DNA from: JANYGM01 sp043764015
GTDB lineage: Bacteria; Bacteroidota; Bacteroidia; Cytophagales; Thermonemataceae
DNA length: 64,000 bases
Reading direction: 5' to 3'
Assembly: GCA_043764015.1 (NCBI GenBank)
Contig: JAYUKY010000015.1
Span: 7,372 to 71,371 of the forward strand
The notes below the pieces were generated by a model. That model was not told the origin of the DNA. It made no database searches and was given only the letters and a program-made list of their open reading frames with translations. The number at the start of each line of letters is the position of its first letter. Position 1 is the stretch's first letter. The translations under genes were made by a program, and so were the position numbers. Below are positions 44,513 to 52,754 of this stretch, piece by piece.

Positions 44513-44887
44513 TCAAATTTCAGTGCAAACCAAATTTAGTGTTTTTATCAAATCATCAAAATTGATAGGTTTGGGAAGATATTCATTAAATCCCATTTGT
44601 AAAAACTCCTCCCTCGTGAAATTTTGGGCATTTCCTGTGAGTGCAATAATAGGAATATTTGCTTTTTCATCTTCTAAGGCACGTATTTTAGTCGCACATT
44701 CAATACCATTCATTACAGGCATATTGAGGTCTAAAATAATGGCATTATACATGTTTTCAACCAGCAAATCCAGAACATTTTGCCCATTTTTTGCTATTTC
44801 TATGTCGTATTTTTGAAATTTCAAGACATTTCTTACTAGATTTTGGATAGCAGAACTGTCTTCAGCAATAAGAATGCGTTTGTTCAT
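44513..44887 (-). CDS. Single-domain response regulator (CheY-like)
   Basis: 124 residues, receiver domain only. Acidic pocket AEDSS (E9, D10), phospho-acceptor D53 in ILDLNMPVMNG, Thr in ALTGNA and Lys in PKPINF. No output domain, so it should work by protein contact or as a relay partner for a hybrid kinase such as that at 11608. It ends in TGA, a rare stop here. Confidence 0.93.
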   Translation of the reverse strand: MNKRILIAEDSSAIQNLVRNVLKFQKYDIEIAKNGQNVLDLLVENMYNAIILDLNMPVMNGIECATKIRALEDEKANIPIIALTGNAQNFTREEFLQMGFNEYLPKPINFDDLIKTLNLVCTEI

Positions 44888-44963
44888 AAGAATTTAATTA
44901 GTTTATGTGATAATAAAACCAAAATAGTAAATAATTACCTAATTATCAGTATTTTATATTCAT

Positions 44964-44993
44964 TCGTAATTCGTAATTGATAATTCGTAATTG
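44964..44993. repeat. Tandem 7-bp repeat, TAATTCG family
   Basis: TAATTCG/TAATTGA heptamers, four units, just beyond the stop of the zinc-ribbon gene. Confidence 0.65.
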
Positions 44994-44994
44994 T

Positions 44995-45252
44995 CTAAAC
45001 AGTTATTTCTTCTTCTATTTCAAGTGCTATTTTAATATCTATTTCATCAAATTCTAAGTACCAATCTACGTGAGGCGAGGTTTTGCTACAAGCCAAACAT
45101 TGCGTATGTAAGTGTGTGTATTTGCACTTTGGGCATTCTCCGTGAGTGAGAAAAGTATTCCAAACATAGTTACAATGGCATTGCCAAAGGTCTTTTGGTG
45201 CTGGATGCCACTCACATTTTGGACAGCGGATTTTTTCAAAATTATCAAACAT
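44995..45252 (-). CDS. Small double zinc-ribbon protein
   Basis: 85 residues with CPKCEWHP, a CHC, CPKCKYTH and CLACSK: four cysteine knuckles able to hold two zinc ions. The C-terminus is acidic. Zinc ribbons of this kind often bind nucleic acid or proteins; function unknown. It is flanked on both sides by heptamer repeats. Confidence 0.75.
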   Translation of the reverse strand: MFDNFEKIRCPKCEWHPAPKDLWQCHCNYVWNTFLTHGECPKCKYTHLHTQCLACSKTSPHVDWYLEFDEIDIKIALEIEEEITV

Positions 45253-45350
45253 AATGAGTTGTGAGTTGTGAATTTTCAGTTGTGAGTTAATACAAAAAAC
45301 AAAGTATACTTTTAATTTCGTATCTCGTACCTCAAACTTCGTACTTAAAA
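45253..45350. repeat. Two tandem 7-bp repeat arrays
   Basis: GTGAGTT-type heptamers (45253-45290) followed by TCGTACC/TCGTACT-type heptamers (about 45318-45346). Two families sit side by side in one spacer. Confidence 0.6.
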
Positions 45351-45354
45351 AATA

Positions 45355-45756
45355 TTATTCGTGTAAAATGCCTTTCAAACCAAGCAGTTTTATATCACTC
45401 AAAAGCGTTTCTGACGTAGAAAAAGGTGGAAAAACAAATTTTTTATCATAAATCACGTCATTAACATAATAACTTATCCAATATTCGTTGAATAGGTCAA
45501 AAACACTTGGGTCAATAGGCTCAATTATCTCTGTTTGATGCGGTTTTACGGCATCTATCATATGCCGCAAAGTTGAAGTTTGGCGGTCGTCCCCTTCACC
45601 ACCATAACCACGAGAAGTAATAAGCACATTTCTAATCACAAAATCATTGGTATTGATGCAATAAACCGCCCATTCTGGTGCGTCAAGTTCAGTATCTTTT
45701 TTGGCAATAGCCAGTTTTACACCTTCTACTTTGGGGAATTCTATGTCTTTTTTCAT
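45355..45756 (-). CDS. Conserved Bacteroidota protein of unknown function
   Basis: 133 residues from ATG 45756 (an upstream TTG is rejected). Motifs EWAVYCINTNDFVIRNVLITSRGYG and HMIDAVKP, then FDLFNEYWISYYVND. A Bacteroidota family often mislabelled as a phenylalanyl-tRNA synthetase fragment; it has no synthetase signature. Soluble, alpha/beta, function unknown. Confidence 0.75.
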   Translation of the reverse strand: MKKDIEFPKVEGVKLAIAKKDTELDAPEWAVYCINTNDFVIRNVLITSRGYGGEGDDRQTSTLRHMIDAVKPHQTEIIEPIDPSVFDLFNEYWISYYVNDVIYDKKFVFPPFSTSETLLSDIKLLGLKGILHE

Positions 45757-45876
45757 TAAGTTTAATGTTAGCAAAAAAATCTTTCAAAATATAGAGAAAA
45801 CTGCCTTTCAACAACTAAATCTCTTTTTGAAAGATGTAATAAAATCTTTTTATCAAATATTTGTATTGTGATAAAA

Positions 45877-45998
45877 GTTACGGTGGCGTGAACGCCACTA
45901 TACATAAAAAAACCATTTTCTTATTTGAATATAAAGAGGTGGCGTTCACGCCACCTACAATAAAATATAAAACTAGGATATTGTTTACAATCTATTCC
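45877..45998. repeat. Dispersed repeat with GGTGGCGTGAACGCCAC hairpins, copy 1
   Basis: Two hairpins (about 45882-45898 and 45939-45956) in inverted arrangement. The stretch from 45931 to 45998 is closely matched, in reverse orientation, at 59670-59738, including flanking CTACAATAAAA and ATAAAACTAGGA. Confidence 0.75.
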
Positions 45999-46033
45999 TA
46001 ACTCACAATTCACAACTTAAAGCTCACAACTCA
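45999..46033. repeat. Tandem 7-bp repeat, AACTCAC family
   Basis: Heptamers AACTCAC, AATTCAC, AACTTAA, AGCTCAC, AACTCAT in a row, running up to the LysM protein stop. Confidence 0.7.
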
Positions 46034-47053
46034 TTAAGGAATATAAGAAACCTCTACCCTAAAGCGTGTATCTCTGCCTCCAAGTGCTTCATAAGCATTT
46101 TTTGAAAGTTTGATAATAGTTTTTTCTGTGGCTGCGGAAGCAGGAAGTTTACCAATAATACGTACAAAAACAGTTTCTCCATTCATTTGATTTTTGACAG
46201 AAACGATAGTTCCCACTGCCACATCTTTGTGCAATCCGCAATAACTTGCTGTATTGTCGTCAGAGATAAGTTCTGCAATACCTTGCTCAACAACTGGTTT
46301 GTAGTCGCTTGTTGCCAAAGGGTTTTTCTTTTCTGTTGGAGTTTCTATTTTTCCAACTACTTTTTCTACATTTTCAGCAGATTTTTTATAGCCTGTTGGA
46401 TATATTTCAAGTTTCTGACCTATGACAAGTTTGCTATCCTTTGTCAAATTATTCCATTCCTGAAATTCAGTTAATTTTACGTTGTATTTTTTAGCAATTC
46501 CGTAAGGATATTCATCTTCTTTTACCTCGTGAATGACCTTTTTGGAAGAGGTAAGTGTATTATTTTCTGTTGTTTTTTTAGCAGAAGTATTTTTGCCACT
46601 AGAAACAATCAAAACCTGCCCCACACGCAATACGTCATCATCAGCAAGATTATTCCACTTACGAATTTCTTTCATAGTTACGCCATATTTCTTAGCAATA
46701 CCATAAAGCCCTTCACCAGTCGCTACTGTATGTTTTTTGGGGTCGTCAAGGTTGGCATTAGTGGTTTGTGCAGAGGTATAAACACTCATTTTGTCAAAAT
46801 CTTTGTAAGGAACTCTCAAAACTTGGTCAATTTTGAGGTCTTTCATTTCAGGATTTTCTGCTGTAATCTCTTCTGACGTAGTTTTATAGCGTTTTGCAAT
46901 ACCATAAATAGTTTCTTTTGGCTCAACTTTATGGATTATCCACGCTTTTTTACCATCTTTTGCCACTTCCACACGCAAGGAGTCTGCAGGAATAGCATAC
47001 GCAAAAGATGCAAATCCAACAGAAAATAGAAGATTAAGGACTATTTTTTTCAT
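46034..47053 (-). CDS. Secreted protein with three LysM domains and an RlpA-like C-terminus
   Basis: 339 residues: signal peptide (to about 20), LysM repeats at about 38-80, 107-150 and 172-215 (each with ETIYGIAK / GLYGIAK / YPYGIAK and a terminal LxVG-type turn), a linker, and a C-terminal domain from about 250 (GIAELI...YCGLHKDVAVGTIVSV, LSKNAYEALGG) resembling the RlpA double-psi barrel. It binds peptidoglycan in the periplasm; RlpA relatives cut naked glycan strands, but the catalytic Asp/His pair is not clear here, so it may be structural. Confidence 0.88.
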   Translation of the reverse strand: MKKIVLNLLFSVGFASFAYAIPADSLRVEVAKDGKKAWIIHKVEPKETIYGIAKRYKTTSEEITAENPEMKDLKIDQVLRVPYKDFDKMSVYTSAQTTNANLDDPKKHTVATGEGLYGIAKKYGVTMKEIRKWNNLADDDVLRVGQVLIVSSGKNTSAKKTTENNTLTSSKKVIHEVKEDEYPYGIAKKYNVKLTEFQEWNNLTKDSKLVIGQKLEIYPTGYKKSAENVEKVVGKIETPTEKKNPLATSDYKPVVEQGIAELISDDNTASYCGLHKDVAVGTIVSVKNQMNGETVFVRIIGKLPASAATEKTIIKLSKNAYEALGGRDTRFRVEVSYIP

Positions 47054-47082
47054 AAAAATTGTTTAAAATAGGTTTAAGGAAT

Positions 47083-47292
47083 AGGTACGAAATAAGAAAT
47101 ACGAAGTACGAATTTAAAATATTGATTATTAAGTTTTTATAAAAAATAAAAAACAAGTCCTTTAATTTTCATTCCTAACACATTGTAATTGACAAAACAA
47201 AGTGCGAATATTGTTAATTTATTCGTAAATTACAAAAAAAAGTTACATTTGTACGAAAATATATTTCAATTACGAATTAACAATTACGAATT
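47083..47292. repeat. Two tandem 7-bp repeat arrays around a promoter
   Basis: GGTACGA-type heptamers at about 47083-47113 and AATTACG-type at 47268-47292, on either side of the nfeD-type gene's -7 box. Confidence 0.6.
47244..47251 (+). promoter_or_regulatory. -7 box of the NfeD-type gene
   Basis: TACATTTG followed by TA; 78 bp before ATG 47329. An AATTACG repeat array would lie in the leader RNA. Confidence 0.6.
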
Positions 47293-47328
47293 ACATAAAA
47301 TCAATATCATCTCAAACAAAAAATATCA

Positions 47329-48684
47329 ATGAAAAAAATTATTTTATTCATGTTCATTTTTCTTTTTTTCTCTATAGGATTTTCACAAAATAATCCTATA
47401 AAAATTGCGACAAATAATATCAAAAAAATCACCAAAATAGACATTAAAGAAGCTATTACAGAAAGCACTGCTAGACGTGTTGGTCGTAGTTTAGATGCCG
47501 CCAAAGCCGCCAAAAGTGACCTTGTTATTATTGAAATGGATACTTATGGTGGCGGTTTGTATGATGCTGATGCCATTCGTAAGAAAATACTTAGTTTTGA
47601 AAAGCCTGTATGGGTTTTTATCAATAAAAGTGCGCTTTCTGGTGGTGCTTTTATTGCTATTGCTTGTGATAGTATTTATATGTCGGGTGGTGCAAGTATT
47701 GGCGCAGCAACTGTTGTCAATGGAGATGGCACGTATGCACCAGAAAAATATCAGTCAGGAATGCGTGGAGAAATGCGTGCTACAGCAGAAAAACGTGGTA
47801 GAAACCCACAAATTGCAGAGGCAATGGTAGATCAAACATTGGAACTTGACTCTATCAAAGAGCCTGGAAAAGTGCTTACACTTACTACACGTGAGGCAAT
47901 TAAGTTTAAATACTGTGAAGCAGAACTCAATAGCATTGATGAAATCCTTAGAAAGTACAAAATTACAGGTTATAAAATCACTTCAAATGAAGATAGTTTT
48001 TTAGATAAAATAGTAGATTTTTTCCTAAATCCTGCTGTTAGTGGCGTGCTTTTGATAATAATTATGGCTGGTTTGTATATGGAAATGCAAAGTCCTGGCA
48101 TTGGTTTGCCACTTTTTGCCTCTCTGACGGCACTTACTTTGTATTTTGTGCCTTATTATTTGGTTGGTTTGGCACAAAATTGGGAATTATTATTATTTTT
48201 AATAGGAATAATTTTGCTTGCAGTAGAAATTTTTGTTATTCCTGGTTTTGGTGTGGTGGGCGTGGCTGGTTTGGTACTTAGTTTTGGCTCACTTTCTCTG
48301 ATGATGCTCAATAATGATGGTTTAGATTTTTCTGGTGTGGCTGGCAAAAATATTGTTACTTCTTTTTCTATAAGTGTGGCTGGTATGCTTGCAAGCGTGA
48401 TTTTGGGAATAATGCTGATGCCTCGTATGCTTAATAGCAAGGCTTTTAGAGATATTTCTTTGGAAAACACAATGGATAGTAAAAGCGGTTATAGTGTGAA
48501 TATGAGCGAACAAATGACAGGAAAAACTGGAGTTGCTTATACAGTTTTGCGCCCCAGCGGAAAGATAATTATTGATAATATTTTGTATGATGCAAGCAGT
48601 CTGGGAGATTTTATTGAGAAAGATAGTAAAGTTGTGGTTATCTCGCAGGAAACAAATACGCTCAGAGTGAAAATTCAAGATTAA
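47329..48684 (+). CDS. NfeD-family membrane-bound serine protease (ClpP class)
   Basis: 451 residues: signal peptide, a ClpP/crotonase-type protease domain (about 30-215) with the Ser nucleophile S104 in NKSALSGGAF, four to five membrane helices (about 230-385), and a C-terminal OB-fold NfeD domain (about 395-451). Long-form NfeD proteins cleave stomatin-like partners and help quality control of the membrane. No stomatin/SPFH gene is adjacent, unlike the usual pairing. Confidence 0.9.
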   Translation: MKKIILFMFIFLFFSIGFSQNNPIKIATNNIKKITKIDIKEAITESTARRVGRSLDAAKAAKSDLVIIEMDTYGGGLYDADAIRKKILSFEKPVWVFINKSALSGGAFIAIACDSIYMSGGASIGAATVVNGDGTYAPEKYQSGMRGEMRATAEKRGRNPQIAEAMVDQTLELDSIKEPGKVLTLTTREAIKFKYCEAELNSIDEILRKYKITGYKITSNEDSFLDKIVDFFLNPAVSGVLLIIIMAGLYMEMQSPGIGLPLFASLTALTLYFVPYYLVGLAQNWELLLFLIGIILLAVEIFVIPGFGVVGVAGLVLSFGSLSLMMLNNDGLDFSGVAGKNIVTSFSISVAGMLASVILGIMLMPRMLNSKAFRDISLENTMDSKSGYSVNMSEQMTGKTGVAYTVLRPSGKIIIDNILYDASSLGDFIEKDSKVVVISQETNTLRVKIQD

Positions 48685-48760
48685 TCAGGATTTACAAGAT
48701 GTCAAGATAAATACATGGATAATACATTTCTCTACGTTTTTGTGTAAGAATTTATTTCCT

Positions 48761-48803
48761 GTCGTTGTTGGTGTCGCTAACGCTAGAACACATAACAACG
48801 GCA
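48761..48803. repeat. Single palindromic unit related to the 20200 element
   Basis: GTCGTTGTTGGTGTCGCTAA and a matching AACAACGGC at the other end; the same words close the 258-bp element at 20200-20457. Confidence 0.6.
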
Positions 48804-48856
48804 AAAAAGGCTTACCAACTAAGGCGCAAAATCTTGTCAAAATCAAAGTTTTTGCG

Positions 48857-48864
48857 TACTTTTG
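48857..48864 (+). promoter_or_regulatory. -7 box for the gene at 48956
   Basis: TACTTTTG followed by CGC, 92 bp before the ATG. Confidence 0.55.
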
Positions 48865-48955
48865 CGCAATAATTCATACGCATTGAAAATGATATTAAAT
48901 TAAGTTTTTGTAATTTTTTAGGATTTTTTTATTATGCAAATAGAACAACATTTTT

Positions 48956-49549
48956 ATGGGATACAGCAATTATAAAAGAATAGAGCAGGTTACAAAAAAG
49001 TTTGGTTTTTTGGCTCGTAGAGCTGATTTATTTGAGAATATAAAACCTTATGATGCAAGTGCTTGGCTATTAGAAACTTTAAAAAAGGCAAAATTAGTTC
49101 CACTTCGTAATGAAAAAGTCAAGTCAGAACGGATTGTTTCACCTATTTTGGTAGAACTTGCTCAAAGTTATCAAGCAAACATTACTTTATTTTCAGGTGA
49201 AGATCTGCATGTGGATAGTGAAAAAGATTTATCAGGTGAATGTGATTTTTTCTTTACGCTAATTCCTCAAAGTGCCTATCTAGAATCTCCTATTATTTCG
49301 CTTGTAGAAGCGAAAGATGAGGATATGGATTATGGCATTGCGCAGTGTGCTGCCCAACTATATGGCGCAAAACTATTTAACGAAATGGAAGGCAAAAATA
49401 TTCCCGTTTTATATGGTTGTGCCACTGATGGCACAGAGTGGAAATTTTTAAGATTTGAAGATAACGTTTTTTATATTGATAATCAAGTCTATACAGATTT
49501 GAAAGAAATTTTGGGTGTTTTTCATTATATTATAGAAGGTTATTTGTAG
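48956..49549 (+). CDS. Conserved protein with a PD-(D/E)XK nuclease-like core
   Basis: 197 residues. The pattern SERIVSPILVELAQ, then GECDFFF (D97), then PIISLVEAKDED (E118, K120), then DYGIAQCAAQLYGAKLFNE matches the restriction-endonuclease fold found in a widespread family of lone proteins also common in cyanobacteria. Function is not established; no methylase or partner is nearby. Own promoter. The start ATG at 48956 fits. Confidence 0.7.
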   Translation: MGYSNYKRIEQVTKKFGFLARRADLFENIKPYDASAWLLETLKKAKLVPLRNEKVKSERIVSPILVELAQSYQANITLFSGEDLHVDSEKDLSGECDFFFTLIPQSAYLESPIISLVEAKDEDMDYGIAQCAAQLYGAKLFNEMEGKNIPVLYGCATDGTEWKFLRFEDNVFYIDNQVYTDLKEILGVFHYIIEGYL

Positions 49550-49666
49550 GCAAGATTTCTGCCACAAAGTAAGGAGAAGGCTTTGATTGTCTTACCATTG
49601 AAATGGATTAAAAAATCAGTAGTCAAAAAACTTCAAAAATATTTTTGATTATTAAGAATTAGTTGC

Positions 49667-49674
49667 TATCTTTG
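49667..49674 (+). promoter_or_regulatory. Near-consensus strong promoter
   Basis: TTTG (49644-49647), 19-bp spacer, TATCTTTG, followed by CACTCC. It leaves a leader of about 100 nt with a hairpin (AGATTTTGG / CCAAAATCT, 49727-49750) before ATG 49783. Confidence 0.7.
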
Positions 49675-49782
49675 CACTCCCAAAAGAAATTTTATCAAAA
49701 AGTATCAACAAGATAATCAATAAATAGATTTTGGGTAAGTCCAAAATCTAAAAGATATATTTACATTTAATTTTATACAACT

Positions 49783-49983
49783 ATGAATCAGAGAGTTGCC
49801 AAAAAAATCTTAAAAAATCAAGGTGTTTTGAAATACAACACTAACCAAGTAGCAAAAGCACAAGGTATTGCTACAAGACTTATTGCATCAAAAGCTAAAA
49901 AAGCAGCTATGCCAGTAGCACTTACAAAAACTAAAATCAAAGCACAAGCAAGAGCAGCAGCATCAAAAGCAGCAACTGTGTAG
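49783..49983 (+). CDS. Small Lys/Ala-rich basic protein
   Basis: 66 residues, strongly basic, no acidic residues at all. N-terminus MNQRVAKKILKNQGVL; the rest is Ala/Lys helix (KAKKAAMPVALTKTKIKAQ). The composition suits nucleic-acid or ribosome binding. The strong promoter, structured leader and strong terminator suggest high expression. I do not recognise the family; it is not a standard ribosomal protein. Confidence 0.75.
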   Translation: MNQRVAKKILKNQGVLKYNTNQVAKAQGIATRLIASKAKKAAMPVALTKTKIKAQARAAASKAATV

Positions 49984-50010
49984 GTACGAGGTTTGAAGTA
50001 CGAGGTACAA
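49983..50010. repeat. Tandem 7-bp repeat, GGTACGA family
   Basis: Heptamers GGTACGA, GGTTTGA, AGTACGA directly after the stop of the basic protein; a CACAATT-type array follows at 50119-50148. Confidence 0.6.
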
Positions 50011-50056
50011 AAACAGAAGTTTCTAGTAATATTTTACTGGAAACTTCTGTTTTTTG
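50011..50056 (+). terminator. Terminator of the basic-protein gene
   Basis: Stem AAACAGAAGTTTC and its exact complement, extended by TAGTAA/TTACTG, then a T-run. Confidence 0.85.
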
Positions 50057-50076
50057 TTTTTGTAGAAATTAAATAT

Positions 50077-50084
50077 TATTTTTG
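50077..50084 (+). promoter_or_regulatory. -7 box of the CoA-pyrophosphatase gene
   Basis: TATTTTTG with TTTG (50053-50056) 20 bp upstream. It shows that the true start is downstream, at 50155. Confidence 0.6.
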
Positions 50085-50154
50085 TGAAACAACAAATAGC
50101 AACATAATTATATTTCATTCACAATTTAAAATTCACAATTCACAATTCAAAAAA

Positions 50155-50793
50155 ATGTTTATTTCGTTTACAGAAAAACTCAAAAATCAGCTTACTTTGC
50201 CACTTCCTGGCGAGATAGCACAATTCAAAATGTCTGCTTCTTTGCGTGTAGATAATCAAAAAACACCTTTCTCACGCTACGAGCCAAACGCCCAGACACG
50301 TGATGCAGGCGTGCTTATACTCTTGTATGCACACGAAGACACTATTTTTATGCCTTTGATTGTTCGCCCAAGTACAGAACTTGGAGCGCATAGTGGACAA
50401 GTGTCGTTTCCTGGTGGCAAAAAAGAAAATACAGACAAAAATTTGAGAGAAACTGCTTTGCGAGAGGCTTATGAAGAAGTTGGTATAAAAGAAACTGAAA
50501 TAACTGTTTTAGGGGAAATTAGCCCACTTTTTGTGTTTGCAAGTAATTTTATGGTTTATCCAACTGTGGCGGTTTGTAATTTTAAGCCTAATTTTGTACC
50601 TGATACAAGAGAAGTAGCCAAGATATTAGAAGTACCACTTTTGCACCTTCAAAATACTGATAATCATAAAATTACAGATTTAGAAATACGAAATACCACT
50701 ATTATTGCACCTTATTTTGATGTAGAAGGACATATAGTTTGGGGCGCAACAGCTATGATACTAAATGAACTTTTGGAAATATTGGAATATTAG
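50155..50793 (+). CDS. Nudix CoA pyrophosphatase-like hydrolase
   Basis: 212 residues from ATG 50155. Upstream in-frame starts run through a terminator and a promoter and are rejected. Nudix box GGKKENTDKNLRETALREAYEEVGI-type is complete, preceded by GAHSGQVSFPGG as in the NudL/YeaB subfamily that cleaves coenzyme A to phosphopantetheine and 3',5'-ADP. Soluble, single gene. Confidence 0.9.
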   Translation: MFISFTEKLKNQLTLPLPGEIAQFKMSASLRVDNQKTPFSRYEPNAQTRDAGVLILLYAHEDTIFMPLIVRPSTELGAHSGQVSFPGGKKENTDKNLRETALREAYEEVGIKETEITVLGEISPLFVFASNFMVYPTVAVCNFKPNFVPDTREVAKILEVPLLHLQNTDNHKITDLEIRNTTIIAPYFDVEGHIVWGATAMILNELLEILEY

Positions 50794-50979
50794 ATTTGAA
50801 AATTTGAAAATTATCTCCAATGTATGCTATATGGCTAAAAAGATTATTAAATACTTACAAATAACTGACAATAATAATTCTTATTCCAAAAATATTGACC
50901 AATATGTGCCTAATGAAACCAAAAATAAACTATAAATGACACCCACATTGAGTTATTGGAAAGGCTTTTTATTATTTTC

Positions 50980-52449
50980 TTACTTATTTCTCTCTCTTAA
51001 TTTCAAAATAAGTGCCATTTTTTCATCAAAAAGGCTAATTTCTAAGCCGACAGGATAACTATGCGGATTGACAAAACGCTTCACACCTGCATAAAAATGT
51101 GATAATTGTTGTTTGGTGCGTGCTTTTATTTCGTTGATGGTTGGTTTTTGATAAACGCATTTTCCATCTCTAAAAATAGGCATTAACAAATCTTCAAAAG
51201 TAGTGTTTGCAGGGATATTTTTACGGCGTGTCATATCCATTGGATCAATAATAGTAAATTCTGTAGAAAGAGGATTTTCTTCATTGTAAATCATATCTGC
51301 GGTAAATTCTCCATTTTCAGAAAAACGTCTAACTTGCTGAATACCAGGTGTTGAAGTTTTGATTGCTTGCTCTGAAAGTTTGACTTTATAATCCCATTTT
51401 CCTTGTTTTTTGAGTGCTGCGAGCTTATAAACACCGCCTAATGCGGGCTGGTCGTAGGCAGTAACAAGTTTTGTACCAATGCCCCAAACATTGATAGTTG
51501 CACCTTGAGATTTTAGACTTTCCACTGTGTATTCGTCCAAATCATTGCTCGCCACAATATTAGTTTCTTGAAAACCTGCAGCATCTAATATTTCTCTTGC
51601 TTTAATGCTCAAATACGCCAAATCACCAGAATCTAAACGAATGCCAGCCATTTTATAGCCTTTTGCTTTGAGTTTTTTGCCAACTTCTACAGCGTGTCTA
51701 ACGCCCTGCAAAGTGTCATAAGTATCTACCAAGAATACACAATTATTGGGCATAACATCTGCATAGGTCTCAAAAGCCTCTATTTCAGTATCAAAAGACA
51801 TCACCCAGCTATGTGCGTGTGTGCCGCGTACAGGAATACCAAAAAGTTTGCCCGCAAGCACGTTAGAAGTAGCATCTACGCCACCAATATAAGCGGCTCT
51901 ACTGGCAGAAAGTCCGCCATCTATGCCTTGCGCTCTACGCAAACCAAACTCCAAAATACTTTCTCCTTTTGTTGCAAGACACATTCTAGCGGTTTTTGTG
52001 GCTATCAAAGACTGAAAATTAATGATATTCAAAATGGCAGTTTCCACTAATTGGCATTGAATAATAGGACCTCGTACACGCAAAAGCGGTTCTTGTGGAA
52101 AAACAACTGTGCCTTCCTGCACTGCATCAACGCTACATTTAAACTCCATTTTTGCAAGATAATCTAAAAAACCTTGCTCAAAAAGTGGCTTTCCATCATT
52201 TCCTAGAAGTGTGGCGAGATAATCTGTATCTGATTTATCCAGTTTAAAATCATTCATATAATCAATAATATATTCCAAACCGCAGGCAATAGTAAAGCCG
52301 CCTTTGAAGGGATTTTTGCGGAAAAACATATTAAAAACGGCTTCTTGTTCTCCTTTACCTGATTTCCAGTAGCCAGATGCCATTGTGAGTTGGTACAAAT
52401 CAGTCAGCAAAGAAAGTGAGCTACTGTATAAAGATTCTGTAATTTTCAT
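50980..52449 (-). CDS. pncB: Nicotinate phosphoribosyltransferase
   Basis: 489 residues. It joins nicotinate to PRPP with ATP use, giving nicotinate mononucleotide in NAD salvage. Motifs LLTDLYQLTMASGYW at the N-terminus, EFGLRRAQGIDGG, GTHAHSWVMSF, and IRLDSGDLAYLS at the PRPP site are typical of the family. A promoter with two direct repeats lies just upstream. No other NAD gene is adjacent. Confidence 0.95.
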   Translation of the reverse strand: MKITESLYSSSLSLLTDLYQLTMASGYWKSGKGEQEAVFNMFFRKNPFKGGFTIACGLEYIIDYMNDFKLDKSDTDYLATLLGNDGKPLFEQGFLDYLAKMEFKCSVDAVQEGTVVFPQEPLLRVRGPIIQCQLVETAILNIINFQSLIATKTARMCLATKGESILEFGLRRAQGIDGGLSASRAAYIGGVDATSNVLAGKLFGIPVRGTHAHSWVMSFDTEIEAFETYADVMPNNCVFLVDTYDTLQGVRHAVEVGKKLKAKGYKMAGIRLDSGDLAYLSIKAREILDAAGFQETNIVASNDLDEYTVESLKSQGATINVWGIGTKLVTAYDQPALGGVYKLAALKKQGKWDYKVKLSEQAIKTSTPGIQQVRRFSENGEFTADMIYNEENPLSTEFTIIDPMDMTRRKNIPANTTFEDLLMPIFRDGKCVYQKPTINEIKARTKQQLSHFYAGVKRFVNPHSYPVGLEISLFDEKMALILKLRERNK

Positions 52450-52512
52450 TGAATATTTTAGTTGAGATTAAGAAATATGATTTTAATGTTTTATTTTAAG
52501 ATATGGTTTTAG

Positions 52513-52520
52513 CAAAAGTA
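52513..52520 (-). promoter_or_regulatory. -7 box of pncB
   Basis: TACTTTTG on the minus strand; TTTG (52540-52543 in the other strand's reading) 19 bp upstream; 64 bp before ATG 52449. Confidence 0.6.
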
Positions 52521-52526
52521 GTTTTT

Positions 52527-52573
52527 TTTATCAATAAAACAAAAATACACCGTTTTATCAATAAAACAAAAAT
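52527..52573 (-). promoter_or_regulatory. Two 20-bp direct repeats over the pncB -33 region
   Basis: TTATCAATAAAACAAAAATA occurs twice, 27 bp apart; the promoter-proximal copy contains the -33 element. The rest of the 305-bp spacer up to 52754 is very AT-rich and holds nothing else recognisable. Confidence 0.5.
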
Positions 52574-52754
52574 ATTTTTTTTATAATTTATTGATTATCA
52601 AATAGTTTTTACTTTATTTTGGTAGAAAACAAAAATAAAAAATATTTAAAATTTTTATTTTTTGGTTATGGAATGATTTTTGAAATAAAATTTTAATGTA
52701 ATAAAAAAATTTATAAATTTACGTTAATAATCATTTTCTAAATCAAAAACAATT

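Noticed and set aside
45355..45756. Phenylalanyl-tRNA synthetase subunit label
   Set aside because: The protein has no class II synthetase motif; such labels for this short family appear to be inherited errors.
49993..50154. 54-residue extension of the CoA pyrophosphatase
   Set aside because: It spans a terminator, a promoter and heptamer repeats.
50831..50935. 34-codon frame after the Nudix gene
   Set aside because: There is no promoter, spacing or recognisable sequence; it could be a fragment of something lost, but cannot be supported.
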